64,000 nucleotides of DNA from an uncultured Chthonomonadales bacterium (lineage in GTDB: Bacteria; Armatimonadota; Chthonomonadetes; Chthonomonadales; CAJBBX01), in NCBI GenBank assembly GCA_938005745.1, contig CALLMM010000020.1, positions 1-64,000 of the forward strand. Reading direction: 5' to 3'. Both the position numbers and the translations under genes were made by a program. The notes beneath the pieces are model-generated. The model had not been told where the DNA came from. It saw nothing but the letters and a program-made list of their open reading frames with translations, and made no database searches. Of the stretch, positions 17,213-26,062 are shown piece after piece. Numbering within the stretch: position 1 is the first letter of the stretch; each line of letters starts with the position of its first letter.

Positions 17213-18403
17213 TCAGTAGACGTGCATCGAGCCGTCGGCGCGGCGAACGAGCGGCATGAAGGCGCGTTGATAGGGATACTGTGCCGCCTTCTCCTCGTCC
17301 ACGTCCACGCCGAAGCCGGGAGCCTCGTTGGGATAGGCGAAGCCGTTCTCCATGCGGCAGATGCCGGAGACGACCTCATAGGTCTGGTCGGGGAAGCGGG
17401 TCCACTCCTGCACGCCGAAGTTGGGGATGACCGACTGCAGCGTGAACGACGCCGCCTGCGCGACCGGACCGATATCCGCCGCGCCGTGAAACGCGCTGCG
17501 GACATTGAACGGCTCCGCCAGGATCATGATCTTGCGCGCCTCCGTCAAGCCGCCGACGTGCAGCGGCTTGATACGAATGAAGTCTATCCAGCGGTTCATA
17601 AAGAGCGGCAGGCAGTCCCAGCGCGACGTGAAGATCTCGCCGATGGCGAGCGGAGTGGAGGAGGCGGCACGCACCAGAGGCCAGGACTCGCGATGCTCCG
17701 GCATGAGCGGATCTTCCAGGAAGAAGAGGCGGTAGGGTTCCAGCTCCTTCGCCAGACGCGCCGCCTCGATGGGGTTGAGCTGTTCGTGCGCGTCGTGGAA
17801 CAGTTCGATCTCCATGCCAAGTTTGTCGCGCAGGTGGGCGAACAGCTTCGGCACGCTGAGAAGATAGGGCGTCGGCTCATAGATCAGTTCGGCGGGCGTT
17901 CCGGGCGTTACCGGTTCGCGCTGACCGAGGACTCCCTCGCCGCCATACGGTCCGACCTGGCACCGAACGACCCGGAAGCCGCGCTCCATCAGCCTGCGCG
18001 CGCTGTCCTCGCACTCGACGGCGTCGCGTCCGCTGGCGTGGCTGTAGCACATCACCCCGTCGCGCGCCTTTCCGCCCAGCAGCTGATAGACCGGCAGGTT
18101 CGCCTGCTTACCCTTGATGTCCCACAGCGCAAAGTCTATTGCCGCCAGCGCCGCCATAAAGATCGGACCGCCCCGCCAGTAGCCCTGACGGTAGACCAGA
18201 TGCCACAGGTCTTCGATCTGCTGCGGATCGCGTCCTATCAGCAGGTGGGAGATGTGGCGGATCGCCTCGGCGACGATGGTTTCGCTGCCGTTGAGCGTGC
18301 CCTCCCCGACGCCGTAGAGTCCCAGCTGATCGGTCATGATCTTGACGAATACGAAGTTGCGTCCCGGGCAGGTGAGAATGACCTTCACCTCGGTGATCTT
18401 CAT
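17213..18403 (-). CDS. enolase-superfamily dehydratase, D-mannonate dehydratase (ManD/RspA) type
   Basis: 396 residues, start ATG after GAGGGAAAAG. It opens 'MKITEVKVILTCPGRNFVFVKI', as ManD/RspA proteins do, and has 'IELFHDAHEQLNPIEAARL' and 'FFLEDPLMPEH' with metal ligands, 'AIGEIFTSRWD', and the C-terminal block 'GFGVDVDEEKAAQYPY'. The family dehydrates sugar acids such as D-mannonate or D-gluconate with Mg2+; many members have low or unknown activity. It precedes GH95 by 12 bp on the same strand. The true substrate is not settled by sequence. Confidence 0.88.
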   Translation of the reverse strand: MKITEVKVILTCPGRNFVFVKIMTDQLGLYGVGEGTLNGSETIVAEAIRHISHLLIGRDPQQIEDLWHLVYRQGYWRGGPIFMAALAAIDFALWDIKGKQANLPVYQLLGGKARDGVMCYSHASGRDAVECEDSARRLMERGFRVVRCQVGPYGGEGVLGQREPVTPGTPAELIYEPTPYLLSVPKLFAHLRDKLGMEIELFHDAHEQLNPIEAARLAKELEPYRLFFLEDPLMPEHRESWPLVRAASSTPLAIGEIFTSRWDCLPLFMNRWIDFIRIKPLHVGGLTEARKIMILAEPFNVRSAFHGAADIGPVAQAASFTLQSVIPNFGVQEWTRFPDQTYEVVSGICRMENGFAYPNEAPGFGVDVDEEKAAQYPYQRAFMPLVRRADGSMHVY

Positions 18404-18478
18404 CGCTTTTCCCTCGAAATGGTATGCTGCGCGGCTGTCAGGATTCTATTTGGATGGCGGCGCGGGCGTCTCCTCTGT

Positions 18479-20488
18479 TCAGTGACCGAAGATATAGAAG
18501 CCGCGCACCCCCAGCGCCGCGTTGATCAGCAGCCACAGACCGAGCATCAGGAAGTCGCCGAGGATCAGCCCCAGAAAGAAGGGGCGCGCCCGACGGTAGA
18601 GGCGCAGCCCGCCGAACCGGTTCAGCAGCCAGTTTGCGGTGGAGCCGAGCAGCAGGGAGAACCACATGTAGTTCATCGCCCAGATGGTGCTGGCGGCGTA
18701 GCCGAGCGGGTGCAGTCTCCACCAGAGATGATGCCAGCGCATATAGCCCAGAAACGCGGTGAAGAGCGAGGAGAGCAGGATCGTCAGGACTTTCGGCACG
18801 GAGAGCGGAGCGTGGGTCGCCTGCACGGACTGCAGCTCCTGAAAGGGACGCTGCCCGACATGCACATAGCGGTAGCCGTCCAGCGCCGCCCCGCCTCCGT
18901 AGGTGTGCACCAGATAGATCATGGACCAGTAGGCGGCGATCATCGTCAGCAGCATTCCCGCGATCATCGTGGCGGTTACGCGCCGGGGATGCGCGCGCAC
19001 CTCTTGAAGCATCTTGAACCCCTCCAGCGCCTGCGGACCGACCGGACCCTTGAAGTTCCAGACGAAATAGGGCAGGCAGAGCAGTACCAGCCACGCCTTG
19101 ACCGGCAGAAACGTCGCGCCGCCGATGCTGAAAAAGAGGTAGTTGGTTCCGCTCTGCGCCGCCCAGAGGAAGTTGACGCCCCCTTCCGCCATCATGCGAT
19201 GCACGCCGATCATGAACAGGAAGGAGATCAGCATCGTCGCGGCGGCAGCCCACAGCGGCATCCCCGCCGCCGTGCACCAGAGCGTCAGCAGCGAGAAGCC
19301 GACCGCCGTCCCGATCAGAGCCATGCGGTAGGAGAGCGGCTCCTGGCTGTCATCGGGTTCTCGCGTCAGACCCAGCGCCTTGCCTATCGCCTGCCGCAGG
19401 TGTCCGCGCGCCGCCCAGAGCGTGATGCAGACCATCGTCAGCATCGCGCCGACATGCTGTGCCTCGATCAGCGGGAACTGTTCGCCCGCCAGACTGCGAT
19501 CCTCGCCGCCGGGCGTCCAGTTGAAGGAGGCTCCCAGAACGCACATCCCCTTGTAGAGCAGGTAGAAGAACCACATGCTGAAGGGGACGTCCCGCGTGGA
19601 GAGAAACGCAAAACCGATCAGGCAGAAGTAGACATCCAGCCAGATCGGCTGCAGCGCGTCCCAGGGTCTTCCGGTCAGAAAGAGGCTGATCTGCCCGGCG
19701 TCGCGCACCGGGATGCCGGGAACCAGCGGGAGAATATGGCGCAGACCGTTGAGGCTGTGTATGACGGTCGGGATCAGCGCGCCGATCCAGACCAGACGAT
19801 GGCGCAGAAACGACTCGCGCGCGTTCTCCTCGGTCAGCTCCAGCGGCAGTTGAACCAGCGGAAACGCCAGCCGCTCATGGTCGGTCCAGGCGCGGCGCAG
19901 CAGGGAGGCGATACAGAGAAAGGTGACGTAGAGCACAAGGACGAACGGTCCCCATGCTAGCAGGGGCTTCCACCAGACCGCCCAGTTCACCGTCTCCCCG
20001 GTCTTGACGCCCTCATAGAAGCGGCGGATGTCCTGCGGATCGTCCGGCGCCCACCAGGAGGGGATCAGCGGCGTCAGCTCGTTCCAGCCGTTGTAGGGGG
20101 TGGCGTAGTAGTAGGCTCCGGTGGAGACAGGAACCACCCACTGCGCGAACTGACAGGATGCCAGCGCCGCCACCGCCAGCAGCACCGCGTAGATGCCGAT
20201 CAGCTCTCGCTGACCGATCTGACGCCGCTTCAGACGTCGCAGGAGCGGGTTGACCGCCAGCGCCATCACAAACAGCAGCAGAATGGCGTTGCCGCTCGGA
20301 GCGAAGGAGCCGATCTGCGTTCCCTGAATGACAAATTCGATGTAGGAGGTGGCGAAGGCGAGGAAGAGCGCGAGCAGCAGCGCCGCTGTGATGGCGCGGG
20401 CGGAGACAGGGGCGAACGGCGTCTTCGCGGAGGTTTCGGAAGACCTGGCAGGGACGGGACTGCGCCCTGCTGCATCCCGGCGGAACAT
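18479..20488 (-). CDS. polytopic membrane protein (DUF6785/DUF6784-like)
   Basis: 669 residues, start ATG after AGGAG. About 13-14 hydrophobic helices are spread over the whole length, with conserved-looking loops 'RRAWTDHERLAFPLVQLP' and 'MIGVHRMMAEGGVNFLWAAQSG'. I associate this architecture with the oligopeptide-transporter-like DUF6785/DUF6784 family seen in Armatimonadota and Planctomycetota, but I cannot check it. It lies 75 bp downstream of nothing co-directional except the PEP-CTERM gene, from which a strong hairpin separates it. The upstream-facing neighbour, the ManD-like gene, starts 75 bp after its stop. A transport role for sugars or peptides is inference. Confidence 0.65.
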   Translation of the reverse strand: MFRRDAAGRSPVPARSSETSAKTPFAPVSARAITAALLLALFLAFATSYIEFVIQGTQIGSFAPSGNAILLLFVMALAVNPLLRRLKRRQIGQRELIGIYAVLLAVAALASCQFAQWVVPVSTGAYYYATPYNGWNELTPLIPSWWAPDDPQDIRRFYEGVKTGETVNWAVWWKPLLAWGPFVLVLYVTFLCIASLLRRAWTDHERLAFPLVQLPLELTEENARESFLRHRLVWIGALIPTVIHSLNGLRHILPLVPGIPVRDAGQISLFLTGRPWDALQPIWLDVYFCLIGFAFLSTRDVPFSMWFFYLLYKGMCVLGASFNWTPGGEDRSLAGEQFPLIEAQHVGAMLTMVCITLWAARGHLRQAIGKALGLTREPDDSQEPLSYRMALIGTAVGFSLLTLWCTAAGMPLWAAAATMLISFLFMIGVHRMMAEGGVNFLWAAQSGTNYLFFSIGGATFLPVKAWLVLLCLPYFVWNFKGPVGPQALEGFKMLQEVRAHPRRVTATMIAGMLLTMIAAYWSMIYLVHTYGGGAALDGYRYVHVGQRPFQELQSVQATHAPLSVPKVLTILLSSLFTAFLGYMRWHHLWWRLHPLGYAASTIWAMNYMWFSLLLGSTANWLLNRFGGLRLYRRARPFFLGLILGDFLMLGLWLLINAALGVRGFYIFGH

Positions 20489-20576
20489 GATCTGCGCTCC
20501 TGCATGGATGTCGGCGGCTGATTCCTCCCTTCGACGCGCTTTCGCTCCCTTCCTGCGGGGAGACCGACAGACCGAA

Positions 20577-20608
20577 GGGACGTCCTCCCGGTTACGGGAG
20601 GACGTCCC
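20577..20608 (-). terminator. hairpin terminator of the PEP-CTERM gene
   Basis: A perfect 14-bp stem (GGGACGTCCTCCCG and its complement) around a GTTA loop, 55 bp after the PEP-CTERM stop codon on the minus strand. There is no long T-run after it, so termination may be weaker or may need a factor. Confidence 0.65.
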
Positions 20609-20662
20609 GAGGCAGAGGCTCCAGCGAGGGAGCGCGCCTTCGCGGACGCGGTGAGTGGAAGG

Positions 20663-21652
20663 CTATTTGCGGCGGACGCGCCGGCTGCGCGCCAGCAGCA
20701 GCAGGGGCAGCAGCGCGGAGGCAGCCAGCGCCATCGCGCCCGGCTCAGGCACGAAGTTCAGGGTGACCCGACCGTTCTGATTGAAAAGCTCCAGTCCGGT
20801 GTTGTCGTCTACCAGAGACCACTTTCGGATGGGAGATCCGTCCTCGTTGTAGAGCGAGATGTCCAGCAGGTCAAAGGTGTTCATGTACATCGCTTTACCG
20901 TAGATTCGCCGCGGCGAAGTGACGGCTGCCATCTCGTTGGGGTTGACCTGCCAGAAGGTGGCGCCCCAGAAGAGGAAGTTGAGCGTGCGGTCAAGAACGA
21001 TCGGCACCTGATACTCCATATAGCCCGCCCCGAACCGCGTCATGCGGCGTGCGACAACATCCGGATCGTTGTACAGATCGTTAAAGCCTGCGATGCTCTT
21101 GTCGGTGACGGCAAAGTCAACGCGCGAAGACGCCTGGCCGATGTTCCTGTCCTCCGTGCCGGAGATGCTCCAGCGAAAGACGGCGTAGGGTCCAAAGAAG
21201 GCTTCGGGGCTGACAAAGCGGTGCTGCATCCAGGAGCCGCCGCCACTGACCAGATAGTAGCCGAAGGGAGGCGTGCGGGTTCCTTCCGGCTTTCCGGTCG
21301 GATAGTAGGCGTTGAGCACCTCGCCGTAGCTGTAGGAGCCGGTGGAGTAGAAGCCGCGGAACTGGGTCACCGCGTAGGCGTTGTAGGTGACGGTTCCCTG
21401 ATCTCCGGGGTACTGCCGGGACGCGGTGATACTGGTCTTCTTCGGGGTCTTGCCGTCGTAATAGTTGAGGTCGTCTATCCAGAAGATGTCAAAACCGTCC
21501 TGGTTTTTCGTGCCGTCGGCGGTGCCGGTTAAGGAAAACGCCCGAAAGTAGGGAGTCTGTGCCTGCAAGGGCGCGACGCCCCCTGCCAGCAGGGCGACCG
21601 CCATCACAGTCGCCAGAAGTGCACACAGGGGTCTGCAGTGTGATAGAGGCAT
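20663..21652 (-). CDS. PEP-CTERM sorting domain protein
   Basis: 329 residues, start ATG after AAAAGGAGAAG. The N-terminal signal peptide ends about 'PLQAQ'. The C-terminus is the classic exosortase signal: 'FVPEPGAMALAASAL', a short hydrophobic helix and the basic end 'RSRRVRRK'. The ~270-residue body between has no domain I recognise; it is rich in aromatic and beta-type sequence. Known: exosortase cleaves at the PEP motif and the protein reaches the surface, usually in EPS-producing bacteria. The likely partner is the exosortase-EpsI fusion at 48082-49797. Monocistronic. Confidence 0.9.
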   Translation of the reverse strand: MPLSHCRPLCALLATVMAVALLAGGVAPLQAQTPYFRAFSLTGTADGTKNQDGFDIFWIDDLNYYDGKTPKKTSITASRQYPGDQGTVTYNAYAVTQFRGFYSTGSYSYGEVLNAYYPTGKPEGTRTPPFGYYLVSGGGSWMQHRFVSPEAFFGPYAVFRWSISGTEDRNIGQASSRVDFAVTDKSIAGFNDLYNDPDVVARRMTRFGAGYMEYQVPIVLDRTLNFLFWGATFWQVNPNEMAAVTSPRRIYGKAMYMNTFDLLDISLYNEDGSPIRKWSLVDDNTGLELFNQNGRVTLNFVPEPGAMALAASALLPLLLLARSRRVRRK

Positions 21653-21789
21653 TCACTCTTCTCCTTTTCATAAGAAGGCGGCGACAATGTGCCGCAGATC
21701 GAAGATAACGACGATCAGGCTACGACGATATCCCTCCGCACGGCTTCTGGGAGAGCGTTGAAACCTGTATCGCAGCTACATACAGAGCC

Positions 21790-21795
21790 ATTATA
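21790..21795 (-). promoter_or_regulatory. possible -10 box of the PEP-CTERM gene
   Basis: On the minus strand the sequence is a perfect TATAAT, 138 nt upstream of the PEP-CTERM ATG. No good -35 box is placed 16-18 bp before it. The 444-bp gap 21653-22096 otherwise holds repeat copy B. Confidence 0.3.
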
Positions 21796-21891
21796 AGGAG
21801 CGAGTGTGAAAACATCGTGAAATATCGAGAGGGAGTCGCTGTTATTTTTGCGGGTTTTTTCGGAAGGGATGTCGCTTGTGGCGCGTGTTGC

Positions 21892-22016
21892 GAGATTGCT
21901 TCGGTCGGCTGGCGCCTCCCTCCCAATGACAGGAAGGGGGGTCGGCTTGCGCCTCCTTCGCAATGACAGTTCGGGACGCCTCCAGTGTGTCATTGCGAGC
22001 GAAGTGAAGCAAACTC
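21892..22016. repeat. dispersed intergenic repeat, copy B (with inverted module)
   Basis: Begins GAGATTGCTTCGGTCGGCT, carries a second partial unit (GTCGGCTTGCGCCTCC... to CAATGACAG at about 21941-21969), then an inverted module GTGTCATTGCGAGCGAAGTG. It lies between the PEP-CTERM and BTAD genes. Confidence 0.75.
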
Positions 22017-22096
22017 TGCAGGGAGGGAGGGGGAGCAGATCACAGAATGACCGCACAGGGGCGCGCTTCGCCTTCTGCATAACGTCCGTTCTGCAC

Positions 22097-25003
22097 TCAG
22101 AGGCGGTCGGCTTCCAGACAAGCCAACTCCATACACTGCGTGAAGTCGAGCTCCTGCGAATCACGCATCGCCGTCTCGTAGACGGAGAGAGGCAGGCTAG
22201 CGCGAAGCGTCTCGTGCAGGGAGTCTAGCAGCGGCTTCTCGTGCTGAGCTGCGTGGTAGCCGATTCTGCGGCGCAGCGTTGTCATCGCGCCGAGCAGACG
22301 TGCAGCAGGCTCGAAACGCTCCTGACGGATCGCGATCGTAACCATCGAGCGGAGCAGGTAGGTCAGAGGCAGCGGCTCACGCAGGGTGCTTTGCAATGCG
22401 AGCGCCTCGCGGTATCGAGATAACGCCTCTTCAGACCGTCCTATCATACTCAGGCATTCGCCGATGCAGAAGATCAGGGTAGACTGGAAGCGGATGTCGC
22501 CCTGCGCCTGCGCCAGACGAAAGGCTTCCTCAAAGCCGCGCATGCCCTCCTCCAGCGCACCATTCACAGCGTGGATATTGGCGAGGTAGAAGAGCGCCAT
22601 CGCCAGACCGGGGGAATGGTTGAGCGCGCGATAGCGTGCCACGCTCTCGGCACAGAGCTGTATCGCCCGATCGGTCTGCAGCGTCTCTTGGGCGGCGTTG
22701 CCCATTAGGTAGAGCGTATGCGCAACGCCCTCCGCATCTCCGATCTGCTCAAAGAGGCGGCGCGCCGCTTCATAGCGCGAGAAGGCGGCGGCATTGTCGG
22801 ACTGGCAGTTTGCCAGATGCCCGGCGGCAAGCAGCCCCCGGGCGCGCTCCTCTCCTGCCGCCTCCGGGCAGCGGTCCAGCAGCGCAGTCAGCCGCTCCTC
22901 GCCCTCGCGATAGTGACCGCGCACATACCAGAACCAGTAGAGCGCGTTTGCCAGCCGCAGTCCCGCGAGGGGGGCGTCCTCCTGCCAGCGATCGAGAGCG
23001 GCGCGCAGGTTCTCCTGCTCCTCCTCCAGACAGTCCAGCCAGTAGACCTGCTGCGGTCCGCGCAGGTGCGCGTTTGCCTCCTGCGCCAGAGTCAGAAACC
23101 GCATCGCATGGCGTCTCCGCGTCTGTCGCGCCTCCTCCTCCTCCATCATCTCCTGCCCGAACGCACGCAGCATCTCCAGCATCCGATAGCGCATATGTCC
23201 GTTCAACTCTCCGGCGGAGATGAGGGAGCGCTCCTGCAGCGTGCGCAGGTCGTGAATCAGCGCATCGCCGGGGGGCGGATCGCTCTCTTCTAACACAACG
23301 ATGGCGGTCTCCTGCGTCCATCCACCGCGAAAGACCGAGAGCCGGCGAAAGGTCCGCTGTAGTGACGGAGGGAGCATCCGGTAGCTCCAGCCCACCGTTG
23401 CGCGCAGGGACTGATGTCGCAAGGAGACGCCCCGCTGTCGGGAGATCAGCAGGTCGAAGCGGTGATCCATGCGCTCCAGCATCTGCCCGATCGTCAGATC
23501 GCGCGCCCATCCGGCGATCAACTCTACCGCCAGTGGAAGCCCCTCCAGACGTTCGCAGAGCGCGGCGATGGCGGGGGCGTTGTGCGGCGTAACCTGAAAA
23601 TCGGGTCGGCGTGCGCGCATGCGATCTACCAGTACCTGTACGGTCGGGTTGGCGATCAACGCCTCCGGTCGCCAGTACGTTCGGGGAGTGGGCAGGGGAG
23701 AGAGAGCCAGTTCATGTTCGCCCGTAAGATTGAGCGCCTGCCGGGAGGTGACCAGCAGAACCGCCTTTTCGATCCGCTCCAGCAGCGTGAGAACCGTCTC
23801 GGCTCCCGCGTCCATCAGATGTTCGAGGTTATCCAGCAGCAGAAGATGGCGGCGGCTCTCTAGCGCGGCGGCGAGACGCGGAAGCGGATCGGTGATCCCG
23901 GCGAAGGGCAGACTCAGTGCCTGCAGGATCGCTGGAAGGATCTGATCCGGGCTGCGAAGGTCTGCCAGAGAGACAAAAGCGATCGCGGAGCCGAACGAGG
24001 CGGCGCGTCGCGCCGCCTCTACCGCCAGACGAGTCTTCCCGATCCCGCCCGGTCCGGTCAGGGTGATCAGGCGCGCCTGCGGATCGTTGAGCCACTCCTC
24101 GATCTGCGCCAGTTCCTCTGCCCGCCCGAAAAAGCGCGTAAGCGGAACCGGCAGGCGCGGCGCGCCGCCCCTTTCGGGAGAGAGGGGCGCGTCTCTCTTC
24201 GGTACATCGGAGGGAGAGGAGACGATGGGAGCAGCGGGAGCGCAAGCTTGCCGCTCCCGCTCCCCCAACTGACGGTAGAGCAACTGTACGGGGACGGAAG
24301 GCTCCAGTCCCAGTTCATCCGCGAATCGCCGGCACAGCGACTGATACTGCCGGCGCGCCTTCAGAAACTCGCCGCGCGCCGCGTAGATCTGCATCAGCCT
24401 GCCGTGCGCCTCTTCCTGCAGGGAATCGGTCTCCAGCATCCGACGCGCCGTCTCCTCCGCCTCCATCAGCCTGCCGGTCTCGATCAGTGCATCGGTGAGA
24501 TGCAGCAGTACCTCCAGATAGCGGGTCTGCAGACGATGCCGCTCATCCAGCGCCCACTCTTCATACGCCCCCGCCAGAAACGGACCGTCATACCACTGCG
24601 CCGCCTCCTGCAGCCGTAAAATGCGCTCCGGCGGGTCTGCGGCGCGCAGGGCGCGGGATGCCGCCTCTTCAAACGCGCCCTGATCGGTGCGCACCGCCCC
24701 CGGGTTCAGCGCCACATGCAGACGGTCGGCAATCAGAACGGAGCCGGCGGGAACATCCGGCGGCTCCAGCAGACGCCGCAGAGAAGCCAGCGCCTGCCGC
24801 AGGCTGACGCGCCCCGCATGCGGATCGGAATCGGGCCAGAACCGCTCCGCCAGCGCCTCGCGAGTATGGGTTCGTGCGGGATAGGCGGCAAGATATGCCA
24901 GCAGCAAGCCCGCCTTCTGCGTGGGGAAGTGATCTATCTGTAGATCGCCTCTGCGCAGAGTCAGCGTCCCCAGCAGCCTAATCTCCCAGAGATCCGTCAG
25001 CAT
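22097..25003 (-). CDS. BTAD-type transcriptional regulator with NB-ARC-like ATPase and TPR domains
   Basis: 968 residues. The N-terminal ~95 residues are a winged-helix OmpR/SARP-type DNA-binding domain ('EIRLLGTLTLRRGD', 'KAGLLLAYLAAYP', 'RVSLRQALASLRRLL'). A bacterial transcriptional activation domain follows (about 100-245, 'WYDGPFLAGAYEEWALDERHRL', ending 'ELGLEPSVPVQLLYRQL'). A P-loop ATPase comes next with Walker A GPGGIGKTR near residue 315 and Walker B 'HLLLLDNLEHL'. The C-terminal ~350 residues are TPR-like helices. The AfsR-like order DNA-binding/BTAD/NTPase/TPR indicates a signal-gated activator. Target genes and signal are unknown. Start ATG after AAGGTGG; the divergent neighbour is ThuA-like. 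Confidence 0.9.
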   Translation of the reverse strand: MLTDLWEIRLLGTLTLRRGDLQIDHFPTQKAGLLLAYLAAYPARTHTREALAERFWPDSDPHAGRVSLRQALASLRRLLEPPDVPAGSVLIADRLHVALNPGAVRTDQGAFEEAASRALRAADPPERILRLQEAAQWYDGPFLAGAYEEWALDERHRLQTRYLEVLLHLTDALIETGRLMEAEETARRMLETDSLQEEAHGRLMQIYAARGEFLKARRQYQSLCRRFADELGLEPSVPVQLLYRQLGERERQACAPAAPIVSSPSDVPKRDAPLSPERGGAPRLPVPLTRFFGRAEELAQIEEWLNDPQARLITLTGPGGIGKTRLAVEAARRAASFGSAIAFVSLADLRSPDQILPAILQALSLPFAGITDPLPRLAAALESRRHLLLLDNLEHLMDAGAETVLTLLERIEKAVLLVTSRQALNLTGEHELALSPLPTPRTYWRPEALIANPTVQVLVDRMRARRPDFQVTPHNAPAIAALCERLEGLPLAVELIAGWARDLTIGQMLERMDHRFDLLISRQRGVSLRHQSLRATVGWSYRMLPPSLQRTFRRLSVFRGGWTQETAIVVLEESDPPPGDALIHDLRTLQERSLISAGELNGHMRYRMLEMLRAFGQEMMEEEEARQTRRRHAMRFLTLAQEANAHLRGPQQVYWLDCLEEEQENLRAALDRWQEDAPLAGLRLANALYWFWYVRGHYREGEERLTALLDRCPEAAGEERARGLLAAGHLANCQSDNAAAFSRYEAARRLFEQIGDAEGVAHTLYLMGNAAQETLQTDRAIQLCAESVARYRALNHSPGLAMALFYLANIHAVNGALEEGMRGFEEAFRLAQAQGDIRFQSTLIFCIGECLSMIGRSEEALSRYREALALQSTLREPLPLTYLLRSMVTIAIRQERFEPAARLLGAMTTLRRRIGYHAAQHEKPLLDSLHETLRASLPLSVYETAMRDSQELDFTQCMELACLEADRL

Positions 25004-25234
25004 CTTTGGCCACCTTGCGGAATGGCGTATGTTTCATGTGATGGACAGCGAAATCCTCTTCATTGTTCGCGATATTTCGGAGAGTAGCGGTCACCAGGGA
25101 TCCGGAAAACGTGCGGCGCGCCAGGTAGCGGCGGGCAATAATTCCGCAGAGCGCGGCAGGGAGGGCGCAGGGCGCGGTCGAATGGGGAGGAGACGCGCGA
25201 AAGGCGCGCCTTTCATGAAGGGAAGGAGAGAGCG

Positions 25235-25906
25235 ATGCGCAGGAGCGCACTGATTGTCTGGGGCGGCTGGACCGGACATGAGCCGGAGCCGGTCGCAGGC
25301 ATACTGGCGAACGCTTTACGGGAGAACGGCTTTCAGGTCGAGGTGTCCAATACCCTCGACTCTCTAAAAGAGAGTGAGAAGCTGAAGACGCTCGATCTGA
25401 TCGTGCCGGTCTGGACGATGGGCAGCATCACCGCCGAGCAGTTGAATCCGCTGTGCGATGCGGTGCGCGGCGGGGTGGGCATCGGCGGCTGTCACGGAGG
25501 GATGTGCGACAGCTTCCGCGAGGCGACTGAGTACCATTTTATGACCGGAGGGCAGTGGGTCGCCCATCCCGGCAACGACGGGGTGGAGTACACCGTGCGG
25601 ATCGTCAACCGCGACCACTTCATCACGCAGGGCGCACAGGACTACGTGGTGCGCTCGGAACAGTACTATCTGCATACCGACCCCTCCAATAATGTGCTGG
25701 CGGTAACCCGCTTCCCGACGCCGGGCGTGGACGGACCGCATGTTCCCAACGGCGAGTTCGATATGCCGGTCATCTGGACGCGCTACTACGGCAGAGGACG
25801 GGTCTTCTATCACTCCGTCGGACACAACGCCGCGGCGGTCTCGCAGCCGCAGACCCTGCGCCTGATCACGCGCGGTCTGCTCTGGGCGGCGCGCGCGGAC
25901 GCCTGA
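25235..25906 (+). CDS. ThuA domain protein
   Basis: 223 residues, start ATG after GAAGGAGAG. A compact ThuA/glutamine-amidotransferase-like fold is suggested by 'GGWTGHEPEPVAGILANAL', 'GVGIGGCHGGMCDSFREATEYHFMTGG' and 'MPVIWTRYYGRGRVFYHSVGH'. ThuA proteins are linked to trehalose and other sugar utilisation, but the reaction is undefined. The cysteine in GGCHGG sits where the amidotransferase nucleophile would be. It stands alone, facing away from the BTAD gene across a 231-bp gap in which I see no clear promoter. Confidence 0.88.
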   Translation: MRRSALIVWGGWTGHEPEPVAGILANALRENGFQVEVSNTLDSLKESEKLKTLDLIVPVWTMGSITAEQLNPLCDAVRGGVGIGGCHGGMCDSFREATEYHFMTGGQWVAHPGNDGVEYTVRIVNRDHFITQGAQDYVVRSEQYYLHTDPSNNVLAVTRFPTPGVDGPHVPNGEFDMPVIWTRYYGRGRVFYHSVGHNAAAVSQPQTLRLITRGLLWAARADA

Positions 25907-25968
25907 GCCGGAAGGGTTATCGCCGCCCGCGGCGCTGCGTGCGGCAGCAGAGGGACAAAATTCGACGG

Positions 25969-25996
25969 TTGCACATCGCCGCGATTGTGATATAAT
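25969..25996 (+). promoter_or_regulatory. sigma-70 promoter of the M23-CAP gene
   Basis: TTGCAC (25969-25974), a 16-bp spacer, then a perfect TATAAT (25991-25996), about 67 bp before the start codon at 26063. Confidence 0.75.
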
Positions 25997-26062
25997 GGGC
26001 ACTCTTCTCCGCGCTGAGAAAAATACCGGCGAAAACCGCCATCTCTTACGGAGGACAGCGTA

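Noticed and set aside
16682..19960. Long open frame on the plus strand
   Set aside because: It lies opposite GH95, the ManD-like gene and the membrane protein, all with clear family signatures. The translation is Arg/Gln-rich without any domain, as expected of a shadow in G+C-rich DNA.
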